DNA from: Lachnospiraceae bacterium
GTDB taxonomy: Bacteria; Bacillota_A; Clostridia; Lachnospirales; Lachnospiraceae
Direction of reading: 5' to 3'
Assembly (NCBI GenBank): GCA_004556565.1
Contig: SFGN01000023.1
Coordinates: forward strand, 1 to 41,238
Length of the DNA stretch: 41,238 nt
This document shows, piece by piece, positions 26,621 through 33,852 of the stretch. The notes beneath the pieces are model-generated. The model was not told the DNA's origin, ran no database searches, and saw only the letters and a list, made by a program, of their open reading frames with translations. The translations under genes were made by a program, and so were the position numbers. How positions within the stretch are numbered: the first letter of the stretch is position 1; each line of letters opens with the position of its first letter.

Positions 26621-27187
26621 CTATTTTCCTATTTGTTTTGATTTAACATACTTTTCCACACGTCCCCTGATATAATCCGTTTGTTTTTTATAACTATGTA
26701 TAAACAACATGGTGATTAACAAACAGGCGATAAGAAAAACCGAATTGCTTCCTGCAACTCCCAAATCATCAATCAAATCATATAACAACCAATCATACAA
26801 TTTTGCACCCATTACAACTACCAACATCGCTATAATTGTACGATAAGTATTATTAGTTTCATTTAAAACTTTGATAAAAGAATTAGCTTCAGAAGCTTCT
26901 ATATAATCACCATACGGAGCAAACTTGAGAAATTTATCTTTTTCTTTTGTCTTTTTATTGCGCACCTTTATTGATTTCAAATTTTTTTCAATAAAAATCG
27001 AACCAATACGGCTTATAATCATTCCTGCAAAATAATATAAAAACAAATCCTCCCAAATCTCTCCAGTAGAAAATGTAATCCTTGTAGTTCTTTCCACGAT
27101 ACTACAAAAGATTACGCCAGGGAACAGATTATTCAAGATGTCATAAGAAGATATTTTTTCAACCAAATTTTTAATAATGTCTTCCAT
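26621..27187 (-). CDS. Multi-pass membrane protein, partner of the MBL hydrolase
   Basis: A 188-aa protein of no recognised family. Hydrophobic segments lie at about residues 20-31 (weak), 44-66 (WEDLFLYYFAGMIISRIGSIFI), 114-136 (YRTIIAMLVVVMGAKLYDWLL) and 147-166 (SNSVFLIACLLITMLFIHSY). Between the second and third is a soluble 45-residue basic and acidic loop (KVRNKKTKEKDKFLKFAPYGDYIEASEANSF), and the C-terminus is a basic helix. The architecture resembles small membrane effectors or anchors in defence operons, but this is only analogy. A strong AAAGGAGG precedes the start and a CIRCE operator lies just upstream. Confidence 0.72.
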   Translation of the reverse strand: MEDIIKNLVEKISSYDILNNLFPGVIFCSIVERTTRITFSTGEIWEDLFLYYFAGMIISRIGSIFIEKNLKSIKVRNKKTKEKDKFLKFAPYGDYIEASEANSFIKVLNETNNTYRTIIAMLVVVMGAKLYDWLLYDLIDDLGVAGSNSVFLIACLLITMLFIHSYKKQTDYIRGRVEKYVKSKQIGK

Positions 27188-27201
27188 CTACGCCTCCTTT
27201 G

Positions 27202-27228
27202 TTAGCACTCTATTTAATAGAGTGCTAA
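27202..27228 (-). promoter_or_regulatory. CIRCE element (HrcA operator)
   Basis: A perfect TTAGCACTC-N9-GAGTGCTAA inverted repeat, identical to the CIRCE consensus that HrcA binds in front of hrcA-grpE-dnaK and groESL operons. It lies between the -10 box and the ribosome binding site of the membrane protein gene and covers the likely transcription start. No chaperone gene is present in this operon. Confidence 0.93.
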
Positions 27229-27232
27229 AAAT

Positions 27233-27261
27233 ATTATATTTCTTTCTCTCCGCCTTGTCAA
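27233..27261 (-). promoter_or_regulatory. Consensus sigma-A promoter of the CIRCE-controlled operon
   Basis: On the minus strand TTGACA, 17-bp spacer, TATAAT: both hexamers match the consensus exactly. The -35 hexamer contains the TGA stop codon of the upstream TnpV gene, so the promoter is fused directly to that gene's end. Confidence 0.9.
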
Positions 27262-27629
27262 CATGAATATATCAATTCATTCAACACAATTTCTTCTGCA
27301 CGATTGTGGATGCTGCCCATTCTCTGAATCCATTCCCACTGATTATCCGCTTTCATCTTCTCAGTTACAGACTCAGCTTTTTGCATCTGACTGATAATAA
27401 CCTGGAATCTCTCTTGTGCCTGCTCATTTATATCAGCAAGGTAAGTCCAGAGCTGGCAACGCAGCGCCAATTCATTAAACAGTATCGGATGATTCTCTCT
27501 TAAATACTCTCGATGCATACGTCCATACTTTCCGATAGGACGTTCTTCCTCCGGTAACTTCAAATCCGGTATGTAATAATCCCCAACCAATACATAATCA
27601 ATTCCATTCTTTGTAATTCTTTCTTTCAT
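27258..27629 (-). CDS. tnpV: TnpV-family transposon protein
   Basis: A 123-aa protein matching the TnpV pattern known from Tn4451-like and other clostridial elements: an opening GIDYVLVGDYYIPDLKLPEEERPIGKYGRMHREYLRENHP, then a helical region ending in NRAEEIVLNELIY. TnpV has no proven role; it recurs beside recombinases in mobilizable elements. Here it is the last gene before the right end of element A, with its stop codon inside the -35 box of the CIRCE promoter. It probably marks the end of an older transposon to which the cargo was added. Confidence 0.82.
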   Translation of the reverse strand: MKERITKNGIDYVLVGDYYIPDLKLPEEERPIGKYGRMHREYLRENHPILFNELALRCQLWTYLADINEQAQERFQVIISQMQKAESVTEKMKADNQWEWIQRMGSIHNRAEEIVLNELIYSC

Positions 27630-27678
27630 CGTATTTTGACCTCTTTCACAACGTATTTATCATAGCTTGACTTCGTCT

Positions 27679-27700
27679 GTCGTAAAAGTGTCGTAAATTC
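27679..27700. repeat. Integrase arm-type sites, right end of element A
   Basis: GTCGTAAAA (27679-27687) and GTCGTAAATTC (27690-27700), 11-bp period, the same sequence as the left arm sites at 9683-9719. They lie about 20-40 bp inside the right core repeat. Confidence 0.7.
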
Positions 27701-27719
27701 AAGTCGGATTTCGGAAAAA

Positions 27720-27730
27720 TCCTTGATTTC
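27720..27730. repeat. att core, right end of element A
   Basis: TCCTTGATTTC, identical to 9583-9593. The following 76 bp up to 27806 hold no feature I recognise and separate elements A and B. Confidence 0.7.
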
Positions 27731-27806
27731 CAAAGGTTTTCAGCACTATTTTCGTCACTTGCCGAATACCTTTATCATAAAAAATTTATCTCCTTTTATC
27801 TCGGTA

Positions 27807-27818
27807 TTTCCTTGATTT
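27807..27818. repeat. att core, left end of element B
   Basis: TTTCCTTGATTT, identical to 9581-9592. A GGCTTGTTTTT motif follows exactly 79 bp later (27888), as at the left end of element A (9662), and arm sites begin at +100 in both. Confidence 0.68.
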
Positions 27819-27908
27819 ATCTAGGTTTTATGCGGGTTCGCAGGTTTTGTGCTGTTTTCCGTATCTCGGCTTAGTTTGGCTTATTTCGGCTTGTTTTTTC
27901 CTTTGAAT

Positions 27909-28137
27909 GGTCTAAAAAGTGGTCTAAATTCGACCTCGATTTTCAATTTAGACCATCGCCATTTTCGGCATCCGCTATAAGAATATCTGGCGGTCACCTA
28001 TGGCGGAATTCCTTGCCTTACCACTACTTTGCCACTTGCATTTTAGACCAATTGAAGCGACACCATTTTTCGGTAAACCTTGATTTTAAGCCATTTTCAA
28101 ATGGTCTAAATTGTATTTTCCTATTTCGATTTAGACC
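27909..28137. repeat. Integrase arm-type sites of element B
   Basis: Repeats of GGTCTAAA(TTC): direct at 27909, 27921 and 28103; inverted at 27944-27954, 28042-28049 and 28128-28137. The first two have the same 12-bp period and the same distance from the core as the GTCGTAAATTC pair in element A. The rest of the 545-bp gap between 27630 and 28174 shows no coding sequence. Confidence 0.68.
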
Positions 28138-28174
28138 ATTTTCTCAAACCAATTAGCACAACACTTTATAAAAC

Positions 28175-28416
28175 CTATCCGAATTTAACAATTCGCATTC
28201 CATCACTCTTCTTACCCATCTGACGGAGTTCCTCATCCGCTTTCGCCTGCTGCTTAGCCATGTTCTCCATCTCTTCTCTCGCATCATCCAACTTAAGATG
28301 CGTATAGGTATTCAGTGTAACGCTGATATCCAAATGCCCCATCAAATATTGAAGCACCTTCGGATTCATTCCAGACTTGGCCATATTAGAACAATATGTG
28401 TGTCTGCAGACATGTG
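28175..28416 (-). pseudogene. Tyrosine integrase, 3' fragment (element B)
   Basis: The C-terminal 80 residues of a Tn916-type integrase remain: PHVCRHTYCSNMAKSGMNPKVLQYLMGHLDISVTLNTYTHLKLDDAREEMENM. The HxxR box, the MGH histidine and the tyrosine nucleophile are all intact and nearly identical to the element A integrase (9713-10954), but the arm-binding, core-binding and first catalytic arginine regions are missing. Homology stops just before the PHVCRH motif, where an A/T tract and the end of the serine recombinase module begin, so element C most likely inserted here and separated the 5' part. The open frame to 28480 includes non-homologous residues. Confidence 0.85.
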
Positions 28417-28462
28417 GACGTGTCAAGTATGGGACAAAAAAAATATTTTTTTCTTGCCGGAA

Positions 28463-28489
28463 AGTACCTGACCATTCCAATCAGGTACT
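28463..28489 (-). terminator. Hairpin at the end of the recombinase operon
   Basis: AGTACCTGA pairs perfectly with TCAGGTACT around a nine-base loop, between the first recombinase stop and the element edge. On the minus strand it is followed after 13 bases by an A/T tract; it may be a terminator or part of the recombination site. Confidence 0.5.
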
Positions 28490-28536
28490 CCAGCACTTTT
28501 ATTATCTTCCACAAAATCGCTCTTGTCCAGAACATT

Positions 28537-30114
28537 TTATCTCTGCCCTAAAAATACATCATCAAAATTCCATTCAATTTCGATTTCCTCCTGGCTATGC
28601 ACCCGGATAACCTTGATGATCTCCCGTAACTTCTCTGTATCGAATTTCTCCATGTTCAGAAATTCTTCCAGTTTCATTTCCTTCGCAGTATTGTCCTGCT
28701 TAAGCATCTTTGCATCACGTTCAGACTCTGCTATCTTTCGTCTGATTTCTTCCAACTGTCTGCCTATCTTTTCTGCTTTCTGCTTGTACAGTTCCCGATC
28801 AATACAACCATCTTTGTACCCATCATAAAGTCTCATTTTTTCAGAAGACAACTGGCGGCTCTGTTTCAACAATTCTGCAACATTCGTCTCCATACCTTTG
28901 CTCTGGTTCTTTGATTTAACAATTTTCCGGTTTTCCAGCATGGAAGATGCAAACTGATGAACAAGTTCCAGGATATGCTTTTCCATTGGCTCACGTCTGA
29001 CCACCAGGCTTCGACAGACATGATCACCGCTGGTACGCCCATCCGAGCATTTCAGTAGATGCTCCGTTTCTCTTACCAGGCAATGACCACAGTGTGCACA
29101 CAACATCAGTGCTGGCTGTTTCTTGCGTCTTGCCAGCGTATAATTGGTTCTTGTTTCTGCAACACCTCTGGATTTTTTCGGATGTAGTCTGTTCGCTTTT
29201 TCAAACAGTTCCCTGTCAACAATCGGATCATGGTGGTTTTCCAGCCTGATCCAGTCAGACTCGTCATTAAGAACCGCCTTATGACCGGTGTGCATACTGC
29301 AGCGTGTTTTACCCCATATCCGGGTTCCAATATAAATCTCATCCCGGATGATTGCAGATACTGTGGTTGGATTCCAGCGTTTTTTCATGATGGTATCAAA
29401 TCGTCGGAACTGAACCTGCTCTCCTCTTGACATTTTCTGCTCATCACAGGTGGCAATTTCCTGTTTGTTCAGTTCCCTTGTGATCTCTGCAAAGCTCATA
29501 CCTTCTGCAGCCATCTGGAAGATCATCTTCACCACTTTAGCCGCATCTGGATCAACTTCCAGCCTTCCATCTTTGCCCTTTCTATAACCATATCTGGCAT
29601 TTACCGGAAGCCTTGTACCGTTTTTCATTCTGGTCTGCATTGCGGATGAGATTTTTTTCGACAAATCCAGGCTATACATGTTATAAACCAGATTTTTCAA
29701 AGCCACATTCATACCGCCGGTCATTCCAGAGCTGGCTGCACTGTCATAACTGTCATTAATGGAAATAAATCTGATCTGAAGAAGCGGAAAAATATACTCA
29801 ATATAAAATCCCACTTCCAGATAGTCCCTGCCAAACCTGGAGAAATCTTTCACAACTACACAGCCGATCTGTCCGCTTTTCATATCCTCCTGCAGCTGTT
29901 GAAAACCATTGCGTTTAAAGTGGGTGCCGCTGACACCGTCATCCACATATTCCAGGATATCTGCCTCATCCACGCCAAGCTGATCGATCACAAACGATTT
30001 CAACAGGATCCTCTGAGAAGTCACACTGTCACTTTCCAGTTTGGTTCTGCCATCCACATTCTCATCTTCCATAGATAAACGGATATAGACAGCTGTTTTC
30101 CTATTTTCTGTCAT
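28537..30114 (-). CDS. Large serine recombinase 1 of a tandem trio
   Basis: A 525-aa recombinase: N-terminal resolvase domain with nucleophile Ser14 in AVYIRLSMEDEN and the DFSRFGRDYLEVG motif near 90, then the recombinase domain (about 170-290), a zinc ribbon with CAHCGHCLVRE and a C-terminal coiled coil (about 380-460). Such proteins integrate and excise elements by a double-strand-break exchange at short att sites. It is the last of three recombinases; its ATG overlaps the stop of the second by four bases (ATGA), so all three are made from one transcript. The exact division of labour is not known. Confidence 0.93.
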   Translation of the reverse strand: MTENRKTAVYIRLSMEDENVDGRTKLESDSVTSQRILLKSFVIDQLGVDEADILEYVDDGVSGTHFKRNGFQQLQEDMKSGQIGCVVVKDFSRFGRDYLEVGFYIEYIFPLLQIRFISINDSYDSAASSGMTGGMNVALKNLVYNMYSLDLSKKISSAMQTRMKNGTRLPVNARYGYRKGKDGRLEVDPDAAKVVKMIFQMAAEGMSFAEITRELNKQEIATCDEQKMSRGEQVQFRRFDTIMKKRWNPTTVSAIIRDEIYIGTRIWGKTRCSMHTGHKAVLNDESDWIRLENHHDPIVDRELFEKANRLHPKKSRGVAETRTNYTLARRKKQPALMLCAHCGHCLVRETEHLLKCSDGRTSGDHVCRSLVVRREPMEKHILELVHQFASSMLENRKIVKSKNQSKGMETNVAELLKQSRQLSSEKMRLYDGYKDGCIDRELYKQKAEKIGRQLEEIRRKIAESERDAKMLKQDNTAKEMKLEEFLNMEKFDTEKLREIIKVIRVHSQEEIEIEWNFDDVFLGQR

Positions 30115-31802
30115 CTTGACTGTGCCTCCTTCTCTTTCATTATCTTTTGCAATTCAGCGAACTGGTCATCATATACCAGTTTGATTTCATAATCATACTT
30201 ACCATGGATAATAATGGAATCCACAAAGGCATCCACCATTTCTTTTGTCAGCTTCCGCTTAGACATATAAGTATGTATCACTTTCCCCCATCCTTCTTCG
30301 ATATGATAATCTTGGGAATACCGTACCTGCGCCGTCAATACTGCATCCAGACGGCTCTTGATGTTTTCTATTTCATTGGAATAGATACGGGAAAACTGCA
30401 TGTACTCCTCTTCTGTAATCAGGCGTTCCGAATAATCCTCATATAAATCAGATTTACGCTTACTGATCCGGCTCAGTTCCCGCCGAAGTTTCCCTACTTC
30501 CTTGTCCAAAAGCAAATATTGCGTCTGGTTTCTGGAAGCGGAGTTCATTTCCCGGATCATTTTTTCTGTATCCAATACGTTTTTCATATGTGACTGGATC
30601 AGACGAAGGACATCTTCATCCACGTATTCTTTTTTGACCCTGTGCCCCTTGCACTGGTTTCCTCCTGATTTATGGTTTGCATTGGCACCGCAGATATAAT
30701 AAAATGTCCCGGACTTTTCCCTGGACAGGATCATGCGGTTGCCGCATCCTCCACACCTGATCTTGCCTGTATAAAAATTCTGGCTCCGGATGGCTCCATT
30801 ATTCAGCTGATGTCGCTTTTTATATTCCTCCGTAAATTCCCGGATTTTGTCCTGTGCCTGTCGGAACAGTTCTTTATCTATAATCCCTTCGTGGGTATTC
30901 TCTGCATAGATCCACTCACTCTCCGGTCTGTTTCTCTGCTTATTTCCCTGGAAAACGCTCTGCTGATATTTTCCATATACGGAATCCCCGGTACAATGAA
31001 CATCCTGAAGCACACGTTTTACTTCATAATTATTCCACGGTTTGGACTCTGGGGATGGCTTTTCCCCGGATCTATAATATTCCCTCTGCAAAGTTGGGGA
31101 CAAGACGCCATCAGCGTTGAGTTTTTTTGCAATATCACTGTAACTGCATCCATCCATATACATAGAAAAAATCGCCCGTAAATGTCCGGCAGCTTCCTCA
31201 TCAACTACCAGCTGGTGTCTGTCCTGTTCTGATTTCCTATATCCATAGGGTTCCCAGGCACCGGTAAATTTCCCTTCTCTCCACAATGCTTTTTTTGCAC
31301 TGCTGCTCTTTTTTGCAAGGTCTTTGGAATAGAACTCATTGATAATATTCTTTAAGGGAACAGTCAGATCCACTCCCTCCCGAAAAGAATCAAAATCATC
31401 CGTCACTGCCAGGAACCGTACATGAAAGAACGGGAATACACGCTCAATATAATTGCTTGTTTCTACATAATTCCTGCCAAGCCTGGACAAATCCTTTACA
31501 ATCACGCAGTTGATTTTCCCATGCTTGATATCTTCCATCATCTGTGTAAATCCAGGACGGTCAAAATTTGTACCGGAATAATCAGAATCCTTATAAACTT
31601 CTGCAACTGAAATATCCTCTGTATCAGCCACATAGTTTTTCATCAGTTCCACCTGGGTTTCTATCGTCCCCCTCTCTATTGTTTCCTCTGTTTCCATAGA
31701 AATCCTTGCATATAACCCTGCCCGGAACGGTCTTTTGATCTCTTCCTGAACGGCTGCACCGCTGACCGTTTCAGAAATATTTTTCCTGCTTTTTCGTGCC
31801 AT
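30111..31802 (-). CDS. Large serine recombinase 2 of a tandem trio
   Basis: A 563-aa recombinase with a 25-residue N-terminal extension, then the catalytic Ser35 in GLYARISMETEE, the VKDLSRLGRNYVETS motif, the recombinase domain, the zinc ribbon IRCGGCGNRMILSRE...C and a coiled coil. The start at 31802 has AAGGAGG nine bases upstream; the stop of recombinase 3 (TAA) lies one base before it, implying translational coupling. Length and domain order are complete, so the protein is probably active. Confidence 0.93.
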   Translation of the reverse strand: MARKSRKNISETVSGAAVQEEIKRPFRAGLYARISMETEETIERGTIETQVELMKNYVADTEDISVAEVYKDSDYSGTNFDRPGFTQMMEDIKHGKINCVIVKDLSRLGRNYVETSNYIERVFPFFHVRFLAVTDDFDSFREGVDLTVPLKNIINEFYSKDLAKKSSSAKKALWREGKFTGAWEPYGYRKSEQDRHQLVVDEEAAGHLRAIFSMYMDGCSYSDIAKKLNADGVLSPTLQREYYRSGEKPSPESKPWNNYEVKRVLQDVHCTGDSVYGKYQQSVFQGNKQRNRPESEWIYAENTHEGIIDKELFRQAQDKIREFTEEYKKRHQLNNGAIRSQNFYTGKIRCGGCGNRMILSREKSGTFYYICGANANHKSGGNQCKGHRVKKEYVDEDVLRLIQSHMKNVLDTEKMIREMNSASRNQTQYLLLDKEVGKLRRELSRISKRKSDLYEDYSERLITEEEYMQFSRIYSNEIENIKSRLDAVLTAQVRYSQDYHIEEGWGKVIHTYMSKRKLTKEMVDAFVDSIIIHGKYDYEIKLVYDDQFAELQKIMKEKEAQSR

Positions 31803-31803
31803 T

Positions 31804-33495
31804 TTATACAACCTCCTTTATCTTGACCTGCAGATTGTTATCCGGATCTGTTGCAACCTCCACTCCCATAGCCGGAAGCTGTGTCAGCAATGCCTGATAA
31901 CAGTCATCAAAGTCAAAGACGATCTCAATATTCTTTTTGTCATGGACTCTGATTTCCCGAATCAATTCCACGATTACCGTCCTGGTCAGCACTTCAATAT
32001 CCTGATATTTCACAAAATAATCCAGCCATGTGTTAGAAGCATCTGCTTTTTCCAACATGTTATCCATTTCTTTCTGGATTGCCCGGATACTCTCTTCTGC
32101 ATTCCTAAGCCTTTTTCCATATGCTGCATGAAGTTCTACATAATCTTCTTTTGATACGATGCCCTCTTTCATATCGGAATAAAGCATCATGCGGAGTTCC
32201 CTACAGCGTTCTGTCTCCATTTTTTTCTTTTCCAGCCTGTCCTGGAGTTTTTTCACATTGATTTCCTGAAATGGTACAGTCCCGATAAACTCCAACACCC
32301 TTTTCAAATGCATGATGTTATGGATATGCTGTTTCAGCATTACCAATACCACGTTTTCCAGATCTTTTTCCGGGATTCTGTGACTGGAGCAGCGTTTCGT
32401 TTCTTTATTTGTGGAACATAAATAATAGGCATATTTCTTTCCACTAACTGTTGAGACCTTTCTCGTCATCGGTGCCCCGCAATCCGCACATACAGCAATG
32501 CCGGACAGCAGATACACCTGCTTCTGGTCAGGAGAAGTACGGGTATCCATCCCCAAAAGCCGCTGGACAATCTCAAAATCCCTTTCACTTACCAGCGGCT
32601 CATGGTTCTTTTCAATACGGATCCAATCATCTTCCGGCTTTACATAGGACTGCTTCACTTTATGGTTCGGTGTCGTACGTTTCCCCTGCACAAGGTTTCC
32701 AATGTAAACCTCATTTTCCAGTATTCTGCGTACCGTAACAGAACTCCAAAGAGCCTGCTCTTTCTGTCGGAACCCGGTCTCATAATGACTGCCGCTGCTG
32801 ATCTTATATTCAAATGGTGAAAGCACACCCAGTTCATTCAGGCGGTTGGCAATCGCATCCTGGCTCATTCCCTGCAGTTTCATCTTAAAGATGTCCTGTA
32901 CTACACTGCCTGCAACCGGATCAATCTCCAGCTTATGCTTGTCTGCCTTAACTTTCTGATACCCGAATGCCACAAAAGGTGTCACACATTCTCCCTTTTT
33001 CCTCTTAATTTCAAGGTTACTTCTGATCTTAATGGAAATGTCACGGCAATAAGCATCGTTGATTAAGTTTTTGAATGGGATAATAATTTCATCGGCCTGA
33101 TTCTTTCCCTGAAGGCTGTCATAATTGTCATTTATGGCAATAAAGCGCACACCAAGAGCCGGGAATAAACGTTCAATGTACTTCCCGGAATCAATGTATT
33201 CCCGCCCAAACCGAGATAAATCTTTCACCACTACGCAATCAACAATCCCACGCCTGATATCTTCCAGCATAGCCTGGAATGCAGGGCGCTCGAAATTAGA
33301 GCCTGAGTAGCCATCGTCAACCCGGACAGAAACAACTTCTATATCTTTTTTGTCTTTCAGGAAATCCAGAATCAGAGCCTTCTGGTTAGAAATGCTGTTA
33401 CTTTCCATTTTTGCAGAACTGGAAAGATCGCCATCTTCTTTGGATAATCTGACATAGATGGCGGCACGATAGATTTTATTGAAATTCTGATACAT
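31804..33495 (-). CDS. Large serine recombinase 3 of a tandem trio
   Basis: A 563-aa recombinase with the nucleophile Ser18 in AAIYVRLSKEDGD, the VKDLSRFGREYIDSG motif, the recombinase domain, a zinc ribbon (VCADCGAPMTRK...CSTNKETKRCSSHRI) and a coiled coil near 400-480. It is the first gene of the recombinase operon (AGAGGAGGT before the ATG). The three recombinases differ clearly from one another (different N-termini and zinc ribbons), so this is an old trio, not a recent duplication. Similar trios are found at the ends of clostridial elements; each may handle a different step or partner site. Confidence 0.93.
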   Translation of the reverse strand: MYQNFNKIYRAAIYVRLSKEDGDLSSSAKMESNSISNQKALILDFLKDKKDIEVVSVRVDDGYSGSNFERPAFQAMLEDIRRGIVDCVVVKDLSRFGREYIDSGKYIERLFPALGVRFIAINDNYDSLQGKNQADEIIIPFKNLINDAYCRDISIKIRSNLEIKRKKGECVTPFVAFGYQKVKADKHKLEIDPVAGSVVQDIFKMKLQGMSQDAIANRLNELGVLSPFEYKISSGSHYETGFRQKEQALWSSVTVRRILENEVYIGNLVQGKRTTPNHKVKQSYVKPEDDWIRIEKNHEPLVSERDFEIVQRLLGMDTRTSPDQKQVYLLSGIAVCADCGAPMTRKVSTVSGKKYAYYLCSTNKETKRCSSHRIPEKDLENVVLVMLKQHIHNIMHLKRVLEFIGTVPFQEINVKKLQDRLEKKKMETERCRELRMMLYSDMKEGIVSKEDYVELHAAYGKRLRNAEESIRAIQKEMDNMLEKADASNTWLDYFVKYQDIEVLTRTVIVELIREIRVHDKKNIEIVFDFDDCYQALLTQLPAMGVEVATDPDNNLQVKIKEVV

Positions 33496-33538
33496 ATCTT
33501 ACCTCCTCTTATTACGTCAAAAAACCCATGTAATAAAA

Positions 33539-33590
33539 GGGGGCTGCATAATTTGTCCTTACAGACATTTTAGCACAGCCACCCCAAACT
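33539..33590 (-). terminator. Terminator between DUF6870 and the recombinase operon
   Basis: On the minus strand GGGGTGGCTG pairs with CAGCCCCC across a loop of about 28 bases and is followed by TTTT; a second T run follows 15 bases later. It separates the PemK/DUF6870 transcript from the recombinases. Confidence 0.55.
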
Positions 33591-33603
33591 TTCCAGTACT
33601 TTT

Positions 33604-33852
33604 TCAGACACTCAGAAGCATATTTTCAAATGCCTGCTCCAAAGATATCCCGTTATTGGCAAACCTTACTTTGACCTTCATATTGCCGATCCGGACCAGA
33701 TACGGATTTCCTACCTTATTCAGATATGATTCCCGCCGTTCCTTCAGGCTTTTATTCCTGTCTGCTTTTACCGTCAGTAAATCTGTCATTTCATCAATAT
33801 TTACATCACTAAAATCCTGTTCCAGATACTTTCTATATTCTTCTGCTGTCAT
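33604..33852 (-). CDS. DUF6870 family protein
   Basis: An 82-aa protein (MTAEEYRKYLEQDFSDVNIDEMTDLLTVKADRNKSLKERRESYLNKVGNPYLVRIGNMKVKVRFANNGISLEQAFENML). The GNPYLVRIGNMKVKVRFANNG segment and the ENML end match DUF6870, a family seen on gut clostridial mobile elements. It overlaps the PemK stop by 20 bp, which suggests a functional pair; it could be the antitoxin in reverse order or simply a conserved neighbour. The ATG at 33852 follows GAGGGGG; an earlier in-frame start lacks it. Confidence 0.72.
   Translation of the reverse strand: MTAEEYRKYLEQDFSDVNIDEMTDLLTVKADRNKSLKERRESYLNKVGNPYLVRIGNMKVKVRFANNGISLEQAFENMLLSV

Larger units (their letters stand above)
9583..27730. mobile_element. Element A: Tn916-like tyrosine-integrase mobilizable element, about 18.1 kb
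   Basis: The limits are set by a perfect 11-bp direct repeat TCCTTGATTTC (9583-9593 and 27720-27730) with integrase-arm-like repeats GTCGTAAATTC just inside both ends. Content, left to right: integrase, excisionase, small unknown protein, VapE-like ATPase, CHC2 primase fragment, MobV relaxase with candidate oriT, a three-gene methyltransferase/helicase operon, resolvase, XRE regulator, type III toxin-antitoxin, CIRCE-controlled hydrolase operon, TnpV. No type IV secretion genes are present, so it is an integrative mobilizable element that would need a helper. Boundaries are inferred from repeats. Confidence 0.75.
27809..28416. mobile_element. Element B: left-end remnant of a second Tn916-like element
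   Basis: This gene-free and pseudogene stretch keeps the att core, the arm sites and the 3' end of an integrase gene, in the same order and spacing as the left end of element A. It is cut at about 28416 by the serine-recombinase element C, so the rest of B, if it exists, lies beyond the right edge of the window. Confidence 0.65.

Noticed and set aside
27202..27228. Rho-independent terminator for TnpV
   Set aside because: The arms match the CIRCE consensus exactly including the N9 spacer, and the sequence lies downstream of a consensus promoter, between -10 and the ribosome site, with no T run.
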